Shown here: piece by piece, positions 11,985-22,064 of the stretch
Position numbering within the stretch: the first letter of the stretch is position 1
Layout of the letters: the number at the start of each line of letters is the position of its first letter
From: Gymnopus androsaceus JB14
Taxonomy: Eukaryota > Basidiomycota > Agaricomycetes > Agaricales > Omphalotaceae
Length of the DNA: 64,000 bases
Assembly (NCBI GenBank): GCA_009733575.1
Contig: ML769549.1
Location: forward strand, 62,001-126,000
Direction of reading: 5' to 3'
Translations under genes and position numbers: made by a program
Notes under the pieces: generated by a model
Database searches by the model: none
Seen by the model: only the letters and a program-made list of their open reading frames with translations
What the model was told of the DNA's origin: nothing

Positions 11985-13302
11985 GGGAAACAAGGGGGTG
12001 TTAAATTTTTAAAAAATGACTGGACATTGATTTTTTTTCTTGAGCCTCGCCAGTGGACTAACTAACTATGTAAGCATTCCCACGCCCATATATGGTATAT
12101 CAAGATAAGATTTCAATTGCTCTCTACAGAGTCAGAAGACACTGTTCAGACACTGTACCTTCAATTTGAGCTTTTTTTAGCATCCATAAGCCATAACAGA
12201 TCCCATTTTTCCTTCTGAAACACTAATACAGTGATACTCCTCATATGTCCTGCTTTGACTGGCCAAAGCAAGCAAGTAAGTACATGGGAGCCAGGAGTTG
12301 TAGGAAGGCAGTAATTTATACAATGGATGCTATTTACTTACAGGTAGTGTAAGATATATACATTTTGAAGTTTCCAAACTGCCAAAAGTAGTCAAAATAG
12401 GCAAGGGGCTGCAAACATTTTGGAACCAGCCTTTTGGTTGGACTAACTAAATATGTATGTTAGAAATAAGAAATGGAGTTTAAATGATTGTATAGCCGTT
12501 TGACCTCAACTGGGCCCTGAGGCAAATGGGTAAGGTACATGAGTAATTACATACTGTATTTATACCTGTAAGAATGACTATGTCATAGTGCATATAACAG
12601 GAGAGTGGGTACTATGTGAATATCGGTGGCTACTATGCATACAGTAAAGTGGCTACTGTGAGTATATGCATGGATACTGTGAGTGTATGCGCAAATATCT
12701 CCTGTGATATCATAAATTCATAAGTATGTTGTAATGTGGGTTAAAATAGATTTTCTGTAAATTCCAACAATGTAAGCATTCCCACACACCATATATGGTA
12801 TATTGGGATTAGATATTGCATCTTTCTGCCTCAGAGCTACCAGTTAAACTATCCCAAGCTTTTTTTGGTGATATCTATGGAATATTATACTATGAATCTT
12901 GAATGGACACTTTGTAAAAAAAAATATGATCACTGAAATGTACTATCTAATAGTATCTAATACTATGTGACTAATGTGACAGAAAGATAACTGTGGTCCT
13001 TAAAAATGACTAGAAATGAAGGAATCATGAGAGGAGCTCAGTTAGACATCTGGTGGTGAATATAATAGACTAAGGAGGCCCAAAAAATGCCCCAAATCAC
13101 CCATTTAGAGAGGTGTCAAACTTTTTTTTTTTTTTCTGGCCTGAAGGCCAGAATAACTAACTGACCTCCAGCCGGGTGCTTAATAATCTGCAGCCTCTTG
13201 AAAATAAGTCAGTATTTAGGGTGTCAAAATTTTCTTCTGAGCAGGGGGGCTGGACTAAATAACCTAGGCCTGGTCAGGCGCTAAATTCTTTGAACCCCCT
13301 TG
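11985..13302. mobile_element. AT-rich, CpG-poor insertion in duplication unit 1, unclassified
   Basis: This block interrupts sequence that is continuous in unit 2 (gtggaacggagg followed directly by aagatgcaagcgg at 18724-18750). It has no usable reading frame and very few CpG dinucleotides. It has an internal direct repeat: tgtaagcattcccac followed by catatatggtatat, at about 12068-12104 and again at 12770-12811. Short tandem repeats of the gtggctactgtgagtatat type occur at about 12620-12690. A small hairpin (tctggcctgaaggccaga) is at about 13134-13151. It is probably a decayed transposon or composite insertion. Terminal repeats and target duplication were not found. Confidence 0.5.
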
Positions 13303-13859
13303 GAGGAAAATGCAAGCAGAGAATAAAAGGCACATGCCAATTCTTACATGGTGTTGATCAAGACTTCCATTGTCTCCATGCAACATCATAATACTTTATT
13401 ACTTACCTCAACCATCACCTTGAAAGCCTCGAGGAAAGTAGTAGAGTGCATTTATTGAAGCGCTGAGATTGGAAGCTTCTCCAGCCCAGTCTCATCTGCA
13501 TACCACAATGCTTAACAACTCAAGGCTTGCAAATTTACCTCCAGGACCATGTCTACAAGCTACCTTATTTTTCAGCCTGCAAGATAGTGCTATGAACCAA
13601 CTATAGGTGTCTATCTCAAGACCTAGCACCATCTTGGAGGTTCTCAATTGCTAAATAACTACAAGAAGATTCTATCCCAGCTTTGCCATGAATACAGACT
13701 ACAAAATCTATCCTCCAGTATATATTTATTCCTTCCAAGAAACACTTTATAATAATGCTTCATCAACTCTGATGAGCAAGATCCTGCAGCTCTACAGTGC
13801 CACATATTGAATGTAAGTGAAGGAGTTGTGAGTCCAATCATATATTACTGGTTCATCTG

Positions 13860-14158
13860 CATCAGGAAAAATGGTCTGGGCCCAGGATGAGCCCAGGTTA
13901 CTTAGGCAGCCTAGGTAGGCCACCTACGAATAATGCAAAAACTTTGGACACCTCAGGTATCCTAGGCCCCCTAGGCCATCTACAGCCCAGGACAGCCCAG
14001 GATGGCTCCCAGAATGCCTAGGAGGCTTAGGAGGCTTAGAAGGCCTAGGGGGCCTAGGATACCTGAGGTGTCCAAAGTTTTTGCATTATTCATAGGTGGC
14101 CTACCTAGGCTGCCTAAGTAACCTGGGGTCCTCCTGGGCCCAGACCATTTTCCTGATG
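13860..14158. mobile_element. Foldback hairpin element 1 (CCTAGG-rich)
   Basis: Left arm 13860-13977 and right arm 14042-14158 are near-perfect reverse complements around a loop of about 64 bp. Ends read catcaggaaaa...ggtctgggcccagga and the reverse. Inner landmarks are acctcaggtatcctagg and ctttggacacctc. No open frame of its own is credible. It is a non-autonomous foldback or MITE-like element of unknown superfamily. Confidence 0.75.
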
Positions 14159-14242
14159 TGCTTAGATTGTTCTACAGTTGGCAACAGCCAAACTCAACAA
14201 AAATCTTGATCAAGTTATGCAGGCTTCGAATGAGGCATCCTG

Positions 14243-14642
14243 CATCAGAAAAAACTGTTTTGGGCCCAGGAGGATCTAAGGTCACCTAGTCCTCTTAGGC
14301 AACCTGAGGCATCCTAGTTGGCCCAGGAAAAAGGGTAAAACTTTGGACACCTCAGGTATCCTAGTCATCCTAGGTGTCCTGGGAGATCCTGGGATGTCCT
14401 GGGTATCCTGGGGCATCCTGGGGCATCCTGAGGCATCCTAGGATAAAAGTTCCATCCCAGGATGCCTCAGGATGCCCAGGATGCCCCAGGACATCCCAGT
14501 ATCTCCCAGGACACCTAGGATGACTAGGATACCTGAGGTGTCCAAAGTTTTACCTTTTTCCTAGGCAACTAGGATGCCTCAGGTTGCCTAAGAGGACTAG
14601 GTGACCTTAGATCCTCCTGGCCCAAAACAGTTTTTGCTGATG
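14243..14642. mobile_element. Foldback hairpin element 2
   Basis: About 400 bp, palindromic over nearly its whole length with a centre near 14445-14455. Ends catcagaaaaaactg and its reverse complement cagtttttgctgatg. It shares acctcaggtatcctag and ctttggacacctc with element 1 but has its own central run of tcctgggatgtcctggg-like repeats. It is a related, diverged family member. Confidence 0.72.
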
Positions 14643-14810
14643 TGGGCAACCTGAGGCAACCTGAAGATACCCTCAGAATTTCCAGGAGGATTAGGAGGCC
14701 TAGGAGGCCTAGGATACCTGAGGTGTCCAAAGTTTTTGCATTATTCCTAGGTGGCCTAGGCTGCCTAAGTGACCTGGGGTCATCCTGGGCCCAGACCATT
14801 TTTCCTGATG
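14643..14810. mobile_element. Partial foldback hairpin element 3
   Basis: One arm only: its right part (aggatacctgaggtgtcc to ttcctgatg) matches the right arm of element 1. About 85 bp after each of elements 1 and 3 are also shared (gcttagattgttctacag...), so element plus flank has been duplicated or is a longer unit. Confidence 0.65.
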
Positions 14811-15160
14811 TGCTTAGATTGTTCTACAGTTGGCTGACAGCCAAACTCGAAAAAATCTTGATCAAGTTATGCAGGCTTCAAATGGTATCGGAGAAGGATG
14901 TGAACCATGTTTCTATGTTATTTAGGACCTAAAATAATATTAACAACAAGCAGATTTTCTATAAAGTGAACTTTGAACTTTTGACCCTCAAAAATTGGCT
15001 GTACCCAAAGAAAAATTGCTAAAAATATGAAAAAGTGCAGAGAACACTTCTTTTTTCATTCTGATTATGATTCCAACAAAAAAACAAGTTGACTATTAGG
15101 TCACTTCTGTCAACCAAAAAAGGAAATAATAAGTGCCTCTATCTTTCCACAAGTCTTAAC
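14811..15160. other. Remnant flank between hairpins and transposase fossil
   Basis: AT-rich, no gene. Starts with the 85-bp segment also present after hairpin element 1. May contain the 5' end of the DDE element that follows. Confidence 0.5.
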
Positions 15161-15753
15161 ATGCCTGGTGGGTGTCCTAAAAAATGCAAACGGAATGTTT
15201 CTGGCTTGAAGAATCACTCAATTCCCTTGGAGGAAGCTCCAGAAGCCACTGACACTGACCAAATACATCCTGAAGAGCCAACTGGTGCTGTCTTGAATTG
15301 CGATGATGCTCCGCAAAGTGCCACTGGTCCAGATGAAGACCTGGAAGATTCTTGGATTTCGAGACTCTGATTACAGAGGCCGGCCACTATTGTATCTTCT
15401 TACCAAAATTCCATTGCAAGTTGAACCCAATTGAAATGGTATGCTTTTCTCTACATACTGACTACTTTTGCTGATCCTTGATGTTGTAGTACTGGGGCTG
15501 GGTCAAGTACAGGTTTAGAGAGATCCTGAAGAAAACCTTCCAAGATGCTAAGGATATGGCATTCAAATACCTTGATGCATGCCCTACTGAAGTGATAAGA
15601 TGTTTCATCAATTGATCTTTTCACTGGATGAGTGCTTATTGATGCGGACCAACAGGAAAGGCAGCTGAATGGGCAGTAAAGAAGCAGAAGACTGATTGTT
15701 CTGTTTTGGCAGGTGCAATGATACATCTGGATACAATAATGGACCATACATAG
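15161..15753 (+). pseudogene. Internally deleted DDE transposase fossil
   Basis: The N-terminal start is recognisable (MPGGCPKKCKRNVSGLKNHS, the basic start seen in a widespread agaricomycete DDE-endonuclease transposon family). About 70 residues later it passes into the C-terminal part: CIFLPKFHCKLNPIEM around 15387-15437, which carries the third catalytic acidic residue (NPIE). An intron and YWGWVKYRFREILKK follow, then ACPTEVIRCFIN and GKAAEWAVKKQK near 15670-15700. The catalytic core between is missing, and in-frame stops occur. This is therefore a dead, probably non-autonomous deletion derivative. The flanks share ggctgt(a/c)cc words at about 15000, 15800 and 15935 that may be remains of terminal repeats. 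Confidence 0.7.
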
Positions 15754-16530
15754 CTGTAGATACCCTAGAATTTTTGACGAAAACGTCTGAAAATTTGGCT
15801 GTCCCAAAAATGTCGTGGGAAAAATCCCGAAAAATGCTTTTTCGACGTATTTCACTTATCTGAGTCCAAAACTGTGCTCAGTTTGCCCTAGAAAACTCCT
15901 GATCAGCCGCAATTAAAATTGTCGAGTTTGGCTGTCCCCGACTGTAGGTGTAAGAGTGGCGATATCCGCGGGTATGCTCCTCGTATAGTGTTTAGCGATC
16001 GGAATGTGAAGGTCAGCACAATGACTTCTATGTTTATGATAATTGGCCATAGAGCGTCACGATTATGGCGTATGTTATATTCAAGTTTGAGCGATACACA
16101 TGTTCAGCACCTGGAGCTATACTTGGTGAATCAGCCTATTCAAAATCCAACACCCATTTCCCGTCAAGTTCCATTCGATCGAAAGCTCTGCTATAGTTCC
16201 TGGTGATGGACGATCCATATTTATCGATGTATCAGGATCCAGGACGCCAAATAGACCTCTAGACCTCTCACATTTGAAGATGTAACCTCCTGTGAGCTGT
16301 TTATGGGAGGTAGAGAATCTCGGTGGCGATCAGCTCTCAGATCTGTGGTGGCATGTCGGTGTAAACCATCAGGAAAAGCCTGCGGGCAGTTGGTAGGCTG
16401 CTGCACCGCTTGAATCTCGGTGCAACATCATCGCAAGGCAGATCCCCCCGCCCCCCATTTGCTTATGAATAGCCCTACCTGAAGTTCTTTCCATCGAATT
16501 TCGACAGCATCAGTTCTATCAGGCATTCTG
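15754..16530. other. Transposon edge, then duplicated region upstream of copy C
   Basis: No gene. Around 15940 the sequence changes from the transposon side to DNA matching 7930-8620 (tatgtttatgataattggcc again). Confidence 0.55.
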
Positions 16531-16538
16531 TTATCTTC

Positions 16539-16548
16539 TTATAAAACG
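16539..16548 (+). promoter_or_regulatory. TATA-type element of copy C
   Basis: The element ttataaaacg is identical to the one before copy B and lies about 110 bp before the ATG at 16655. Confidence 0.6.
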
Positions 16549-16654
16549 ATTACTGTATCAAGTACTTCAAATCGGCTCCCGTTACATCTACTATCACTGA
16601 CGCTTGCGTCCTGCGCCCACGAAACTCAATCCCTACTTATATTCTGTCCTGGTC

Positions 16655-18188
16655 ATGCCGACTCTGACTCCATACAATGTTACAATCAACTCCCAGGCAG
16701 CGAATCTCTTCTACGAGCCGTACAAGGATGGAGACTCTTCAGGTGGATGGAATTTTACCTATACCCTAATTCCAGACAGTGTCGCTGTCTGGACAATTGC
16801 AAACGGAACCTCGTATCATCGCACAACGTTCCCTGGAGCAAGCATGACCCTCACATTCTCAGGGACAGATATCTATCTGTATGGAAACGCGTCCGCTGGT
16901 TCATACAGCATTTCTGTAGATGGTGGAACTGCGATACAAGGTTCAAACAACGCACCGCAAGGTGAGCTACTTGATGCTGTGACGGACCTCAGTTATGGAA
17001 ATCATACCGTAATGCTCACTTCAACTGGAACGAACGAAGTAGCTTTTCAATACGCAGATGTGACTATTGAGACTATTGGTATTCCCGGGTAAGTGTTTGA
17101 TCATCTCTCCTTTCACAGACCATCCTTATCCAACTTGATAGCACGCCAGAGCTAGAAACGATATTCGCAATAGCGGCGAGCAACGCCTCAGCGGGAGATT
17201 TAACGGGTCTTGGGCGCGGATTTAATCCATTCTTCTCTTTCAGCAGTACAGCATGGAGCTTTGGTCCTCAGTTTGAATATTGTACGTCGCCGTGAGATTT
17301 TCTTTGCTATGTCTGAAACCTTAACAGCGTATTCTAATCCTGCGGGTAACGCTATTTCCATTGTTCCTCAGGCGACTGCCTTAGCAGGCGGGTCGTCTGT
17401 GACTTTCACGCTCATAAACACCAGTGCCTTCTTTATCCTGGGATCGCTTAATTATGATCATGGTGTTTTCCAGGTCACTTTGATTCCGGAAGGTGACACG
17501 AGCAACCAGGTTGTTCAAACTGCCAATGGAAGCTCTTTTCTGTCTGATCCTCAGCAAATCTTGTTTTGGCACAGCGGCATGGACGAAACGATAGCATATG
17601 TTATCGAGGTGACAAATACCGCTAATGGCGCCCCGCAAAGCCAAAACTTTTTTTCGTTCGGGATACGGGCTCTGCTGACTGTTTCAAGGTAAGCAAGTGT
17701 TCCTGATGCAAGTGACTGCACTTATCCGCAAATAAGTGCCACTAGTAGTGCTCCTGAAACTGTGACAGCAGTGTCCACTAATAGTACAATACTTTCGAAT
17801 GGAAGAGTAGCTGGAATTACGGTGAGTATTAGTAGTGCTACTGCATACAACTTGACTTTGACCGACAGCTGTTTCGAATACTTAGCTAGGAGCCGTCGCA
17901 ATGGTATTGGGTGTCATCACTGGGTTAACTTTTCTATGTAGACGATCCTATAATCGGTTTGCTATTCATCTTTCGCTGGGTTCTTCCGATTAAATTCTTC
18001 GCAGAATACATGTGGAACCATTTGAAACAAATAATAGTGAGTCGCCAATTCACCTTTTAGTACTATCAAAGATTTACCTCTACCTCAGTTCCCCAGCAAA
18101 CAAATCGTACAGATTTAACAGCGCCGGATCAAATTCAGTCTCAAGTATACGTGGAAGACACATCTACTTTGCCTCCGGTGTATACTGA
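16655..18188 (+). CDS. Copy C of the three-copy single-pass membrane protein family, tail frame differs
   Basis: Start MPTLTPYNVTINSQ at 16655. The ectodomain exons are open: exon 1 to about 17090, exon 2 TPELETIFAIAASNASAG, exon 3 through FLSDPQQILFWHSGMDETI to LLTVSR near 17690. The transmembrane exons read LSNGRVAGIT and LGAVAMVLGVITGLTFLCRR. The membrane and ectodomain parts are therefore the best preserved of the three copies. In the tail exon the frame departs from copies A and B after VEPFETNNSESPIHLL and ends at TGA 18186-18188. The homologous PPVYTEYG segment is present but out of frame. Relative to B, part of the tail is also shortened. Function unknown. A cell-surface or wall-contact role is only an inference from topology. 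Confidence 0.72.
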
Positions 18189-18731
18189 ATATGGCAACAA
18201 CTTCGCTTATTCAGGCTGATCGCAAAGGCCGGCGTGTTAGACAACCCTAATACATCTATTACTTACATTCCATGCAGTTTGCGTGAGGAGAAGGATTGAG
18301 AAAGTTGGTAGCCGCAAAAGTTGCTACCTAGTAGTGGTACAAGTCCTCGAGTTCATGCTCCTTGCGGCTACGCACATGACCCAGCTGTTTCGAAAAACCT
18401 AGGCCATCTCCAAAATATCCTGAGGTGATGAAAGCAATTAAGTCATGAAGCGAAGTGAAGATGGTAGGCTATGTCGATTGCTTTTTCTTGAAGTGGCCTA
18501 CGTTTTTCGAAACAGCTCGGTTTGCCAGCATTTATCGTCAGAGTTTGGAATAAAATTCGGTTTTGGTCGCAGAGGGCAACAGGGCTAGGAGAGTCGAGAC
18601 TGGACTTCCGGGGTGGAATGCTTGCGGACTCTGTTGAATGGAGGCTTTGAATTCGTTGATTGTCGACCGCCTGGGACTTGTTTGATTACTTTGCGGCACC
18701 TCAGACTGCTCAAGCGCATGTAGCGTGGAAC
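18189..18731. other. 3' flank of copy C, duplicate of the copy B flank
   Basis: Matches 11440-11985 with several small deletions. No gene seen. Confidence 0.6.
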
Positions 18732-18850
18732 GGAGGAAGATGCAAGCGGAGAATAAGAGGCGCGCGGCAATTCACACGTGGCGTCGATCGAGACTTCCGT
18801 CGTCTCCACGCGACATCATAATAATAATCTTCTATCTTCTACCTCGACCA
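18732..18850 (+). promoter_or_regulatory. CpG-rich promoter segment of the Ser/Pro-rich gene, with CACGTG
   Basis: Lies about 310-420 bp before the ATG at 19157. It holds 12 CpGs within 90 bp and a palindromic CACGTG E-box at 18775-18780. Its duplicate at 13302-13430 has lost every one of those CpGs. The promoter role is inferred from position. Confidence 0.5.
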
Positions 18851-19156
18851 CCACCAGATCAATCCATTTTCGCTCTAGCGTCTCTGACATCCTCACTTTG
18901 GTTACTCTCAATCTTCAACGCCTTGACCTCTCAGCTCTCAGCTACAGAGTCGTTTTTTGAAATCGATTTTGGCTTCTCTTTGGAATCGTTCATTCGATTT
19001 CGACACACTCTACCACTTCCCATTCCGACTTTCCACAACATTTATCGATTATAGTTCCTTCCGGACACTAGGGTCTCGAAACTCAGCTTTACTTGGAAAG
19101 GCTTGCAGCACCAAGCCACTCACGGAAACAACACCGCAGAAAGATTTATCTCAGCT

Positions 19157-21314
19157 ATGCCAGCAGAGGCTGCTAGTATCGACTCGTCAATGACAGCGGA
19201 AACCAAAACTAATGGTGAGTTTTTGACTGCTTAGCTGTCTGGAAAAGAAAACCGTTCTGTTTGAAGGATTCTCTGGCTGAGCGCAGTGATGCTAGCCGAG
19301 TCCTTGAGTGTATTTTTTCCCTTGCCGGAGCATGTTTTCAGTGCTGTTTGCTGATATATTGGTCGCCCTTTGCCTTGCTCTCATTCTGATATCAATTTTG
19401 TGTTGATCTCCATCTTCATCTTATTCGCAGTTCCCTCTTCGCCTCTGTTACCACCTTCAAATCCAATTGTCGGAGCACATCATACAGGTTCGTTGATATG
19501 CGGTTTCATCTATCATTCATAATCTCACGATTTCCTGAAACCTCAGCGCCTTCGCCTCCAATCGACCTCCGACATGTTACTTCATCTTCCGCGCTCTCGC
19601 CTGCCAGTGCCCGCTCTCCCCCCACTTCCGCAGGAGGAAATAGATCTAATAGAGTCTCGCAGCATTATCCTTTAGGATCCATGTCGCCTGGCTCTATTCC
19701 TAGCTCACCAACAAGCGTGTAAGTGTTTGCTTTTTCATCCTATGCCTTTCGGTCCTACCGGCGTGGCTGGTGTTTATGGGACTTATATTCCGCTGTATCC
19801 GGAGGATCCTGTACAATTTATGCAGGGTCCGAATATGCCTCTGCATCTATCTTTCCTTCAACTTGCAAGCTAACATGAAATCTCATAGACATTCATCATC
19901 ATCAGCCATATTTGAGCGCGACATTGAACCGCTTCCGACATCTCCCTCCAATCTCCTGAGCCCACAATCTCATCCCGTCCATACCCACCATTCTTCCTCG
20001 CATCCTCCCAATCCCCATCACATCGCCCGGGGTCATACGACCGAATCGCTCGAGCAGAGTGTTCCGTCAGTACTTGACAGCGCTGCTGAGATCCTTGCTC
20101 ATATGCAAAATGGTCCTGGCGGAGGGGATAATCTCATCGTCGAATCGCCCGTTGCCCCTCGTGGACGAGGAGGAAGCCGAGATGGGCGAAGTAGTGGATG
20201 GGCTAGTCCGCGATCCGTTGGAAGCTACAGAAGTAGGAGTCCTAGTCCGTTTGGGTCTTCCGCTGGACAAGGTAGCTTGTTGTTGAGCATACCTTCGATG
20301 CCAGGACAAGGTTCTCCACCGGTAACTTCATCTATCTTGAACGCGACAGCTGCATCTCCATTATCAACCTCACCTTCACCCCCTCGTCCACAATTGCCAC
20401 CGCTGCGACACTCAACTCTCCGACATTACCGTTAGACACGCCTACATCGGCGTATTTTTCGACCACATCTTCTGTTGACGGGGATGTAGATGCGGATGAT
20501 GAAGATCGTCACTTGTTTTCCGGAAAGACCCATCACGAAGATCCCGAGCCGCGAACGACGACTAGGGAGCAAGCGCCAGAATATCCCTTGGGGCGCTAAC
20601 CCTGGGCGAGCCGCTACAACATCCTCTTCCTCCTCTCCTTCTCCGACCTCACCTTCTTTCACTTTCAACATGCGTAATCCACATCGTGAAACAAGTACCC
20701 CTTCGATGATATCGTCATCGACTATTCCCTCAAGTTCCACTGCCAACACCAACACTTCCTCGCATTCCAATCCCAACGCTGCGAAGCGCCTCTCGTTCCT
20801 CTCATACACTGATCTCCTCACATCCACGCCAACATCAACTTTACCGTTGTCAAGTTTTACGACTGCGGCTTCTATGGGCGCAGAGCCTCCGCATATCACT
20901 GGAGTGGGTATGGTCGTTGACCCGCAACCACAAGTGCAAAGCCCTAATAATGGATTGCCTTTGCCCCCGCACCATTCCTCTTCTGGCGCTGCGGCAATGC
21001 TCGCGCACTCTTACTCCTCCGGAGGTTCAGTAGGCTCACACTCTCCACCATCACCTTTCTCGACATTTTCATTTACTGGACCTGCTCCTACCGGTGCTGT
21101 TTCTCCTGCTCCAGCCATGGTTATGGGGGATGCAAGTCGTACGACAGCACCTGGGAGTGTAGCTGCTACTAGCAAGCGAAATAGCTTGGCTGGAGGTAAT
21201 AGTAATCGTGGTTCGGTCGTGTTTTTGGACGATCTTGTTGGTGGAGAGTGGGAGAGGGAGGGATTGGGCAGAGGGTTGGATGAGAGGTTGGAGGGGGTTC
21301 GGATCGTAACATAG
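19157..21314 (+). CDS. Ser/Pro-rich low-complexity protein, function unknown
   Basis: Start MPAEAASIDSSMTAETKTN at 19157. Exons 19157-19214, 19431-19487, 19547-19718 and 19889 onward fit GT-AG rules and give HHTAPSPPIDLRHVTSSS, then a long Ser/Pro/His-rich region (RGRGGSRDGRSSGWASPRS). Near 20375-20385 coding character moves to another frame (SAYFSTTSSVDGDVDADDED), and near 20530-20600 to a third. The third frame runs to 21314 with KRLSFLSYTDLLTSTPTST and FLDDLVGGEWEREGLGRG, phrases I associate with conserved agaricomycete proteins of unknown role. Either small introns were missed or there are two one-base indels. Largely disordered, no enzyme domain. The 5' leader is over 300 bp. Confidence 0.6.
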
Positions 21315-22064
21315 GGTGTGATCGTTACGGTTTCGCCACCCTGCTATCATGGTATGTTCTAAAATCAAACTTGATCCTCGTTCGGTTCCTCCCCGTTTGC
21401 GTCTCCAACTATGATATTCCTTTTATGTCACTTATAATGTACATCTTTTTACCTTATCTTCCTTTTTCTCTTCTGCTATTGACATATCCAAGTCTCGCAT
21501 TACGCCTTTCACGATTCATTTGCTTGATTTGCGACTCGGTAACCAGTATCATCTCCATCTCACTTCTTTGAATTCTTTTTTCGGTACATATCCATATTGT
21601 GCTAATCAGTTTATAGGTCACGATGTATGTAGGTTATGATCTTGTGTTAAATAATTTCGTTGAATACGACTCTTTCGCTACGGTGAAGTTGCTTTTTTTT
21701 CTCTCTATCTCCAGCGAGTTGAGTATTTTCTCCAGCTCTACGTACAATTACTATGGTTTGCAAATAAAATCGAGGATCGATAAACGCCGAGCGTCTGAGT
21801 ATGTGCAGGAGGTTGACCTTTCGGAACTTAGAGAGGGAAGCCGCCTGCATTCTATGGTGAAGAATAATATTAGCTCTACATTGACTCAGTACACAACTTA
21901 TTTACAAATTTCTTACAGTAACGTATACGCAACAAAGGAACCCAGCGCCGGAACGACACAGTGGGATTCGAGCGGAGCGCCTTCACAGCTTTGAAGCGCA
22001 TACGACGGCTTCGGTAGTGTCAGGCGTTGACTCGCCTTCCTTCCGAACGAAGCAGTATTGACCA
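21315..22064. other. Intergenic stretch, convergent 3' ends
   Basis: AT-rich. An open frame at 21623-21994 has no recognisable features. No gene supported. Confidence 0.5.

Larger units (their letters stand above)
7405..13430 (+). repeat. Tandem duplication, unit 1 (contains copy B)
   Basis: About 7405-7830 matches 13431-13860, 7930-8620 matches about 15945-16440, the gene at 9201-10838 matches 16655-18188, 11440-11985 matches 18260-18732, and 13302-13430 matches 18732-18850. Unit 1 therefore runs from about 7405 to 13430, interrupted by an insertion at roughly 11985-13302, and meets unit 2 head to tail at about 13430. Boundaries were placed by eye and could move by some tens of bases. Confidence 0.75.
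13431..18850 (+). repeat. Tandem duplication, unit 2 (contains copy C)
   Basis: Second copy of the segment described at 7405-13430. It is interrupted at about 13860-15940 by hairpin elements and a transposase fossil. Its 13431-13860 part has lost CpGs relative to 7405-7830, whereas from about 15945 onward it has normal CpG content. Confidence 0.72.

Noticed and set aside
14569..14932. Leucine-rich and Arg/Pro-rich open frames on both strands
   Set aside because: They lie in the palindromic CCTAGG-rich hairpins, and their composition follows from the repeat (ctaggaggc reads LGG or RRP). Not genes.
20432..20899. Minus-strand frame rich in Val, Glu and Gly opposite the Ser/Pro-rich gene
   Set aside because: Antisense of Ser/Pro/Thr codons gives such composition. 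No independent evidence.
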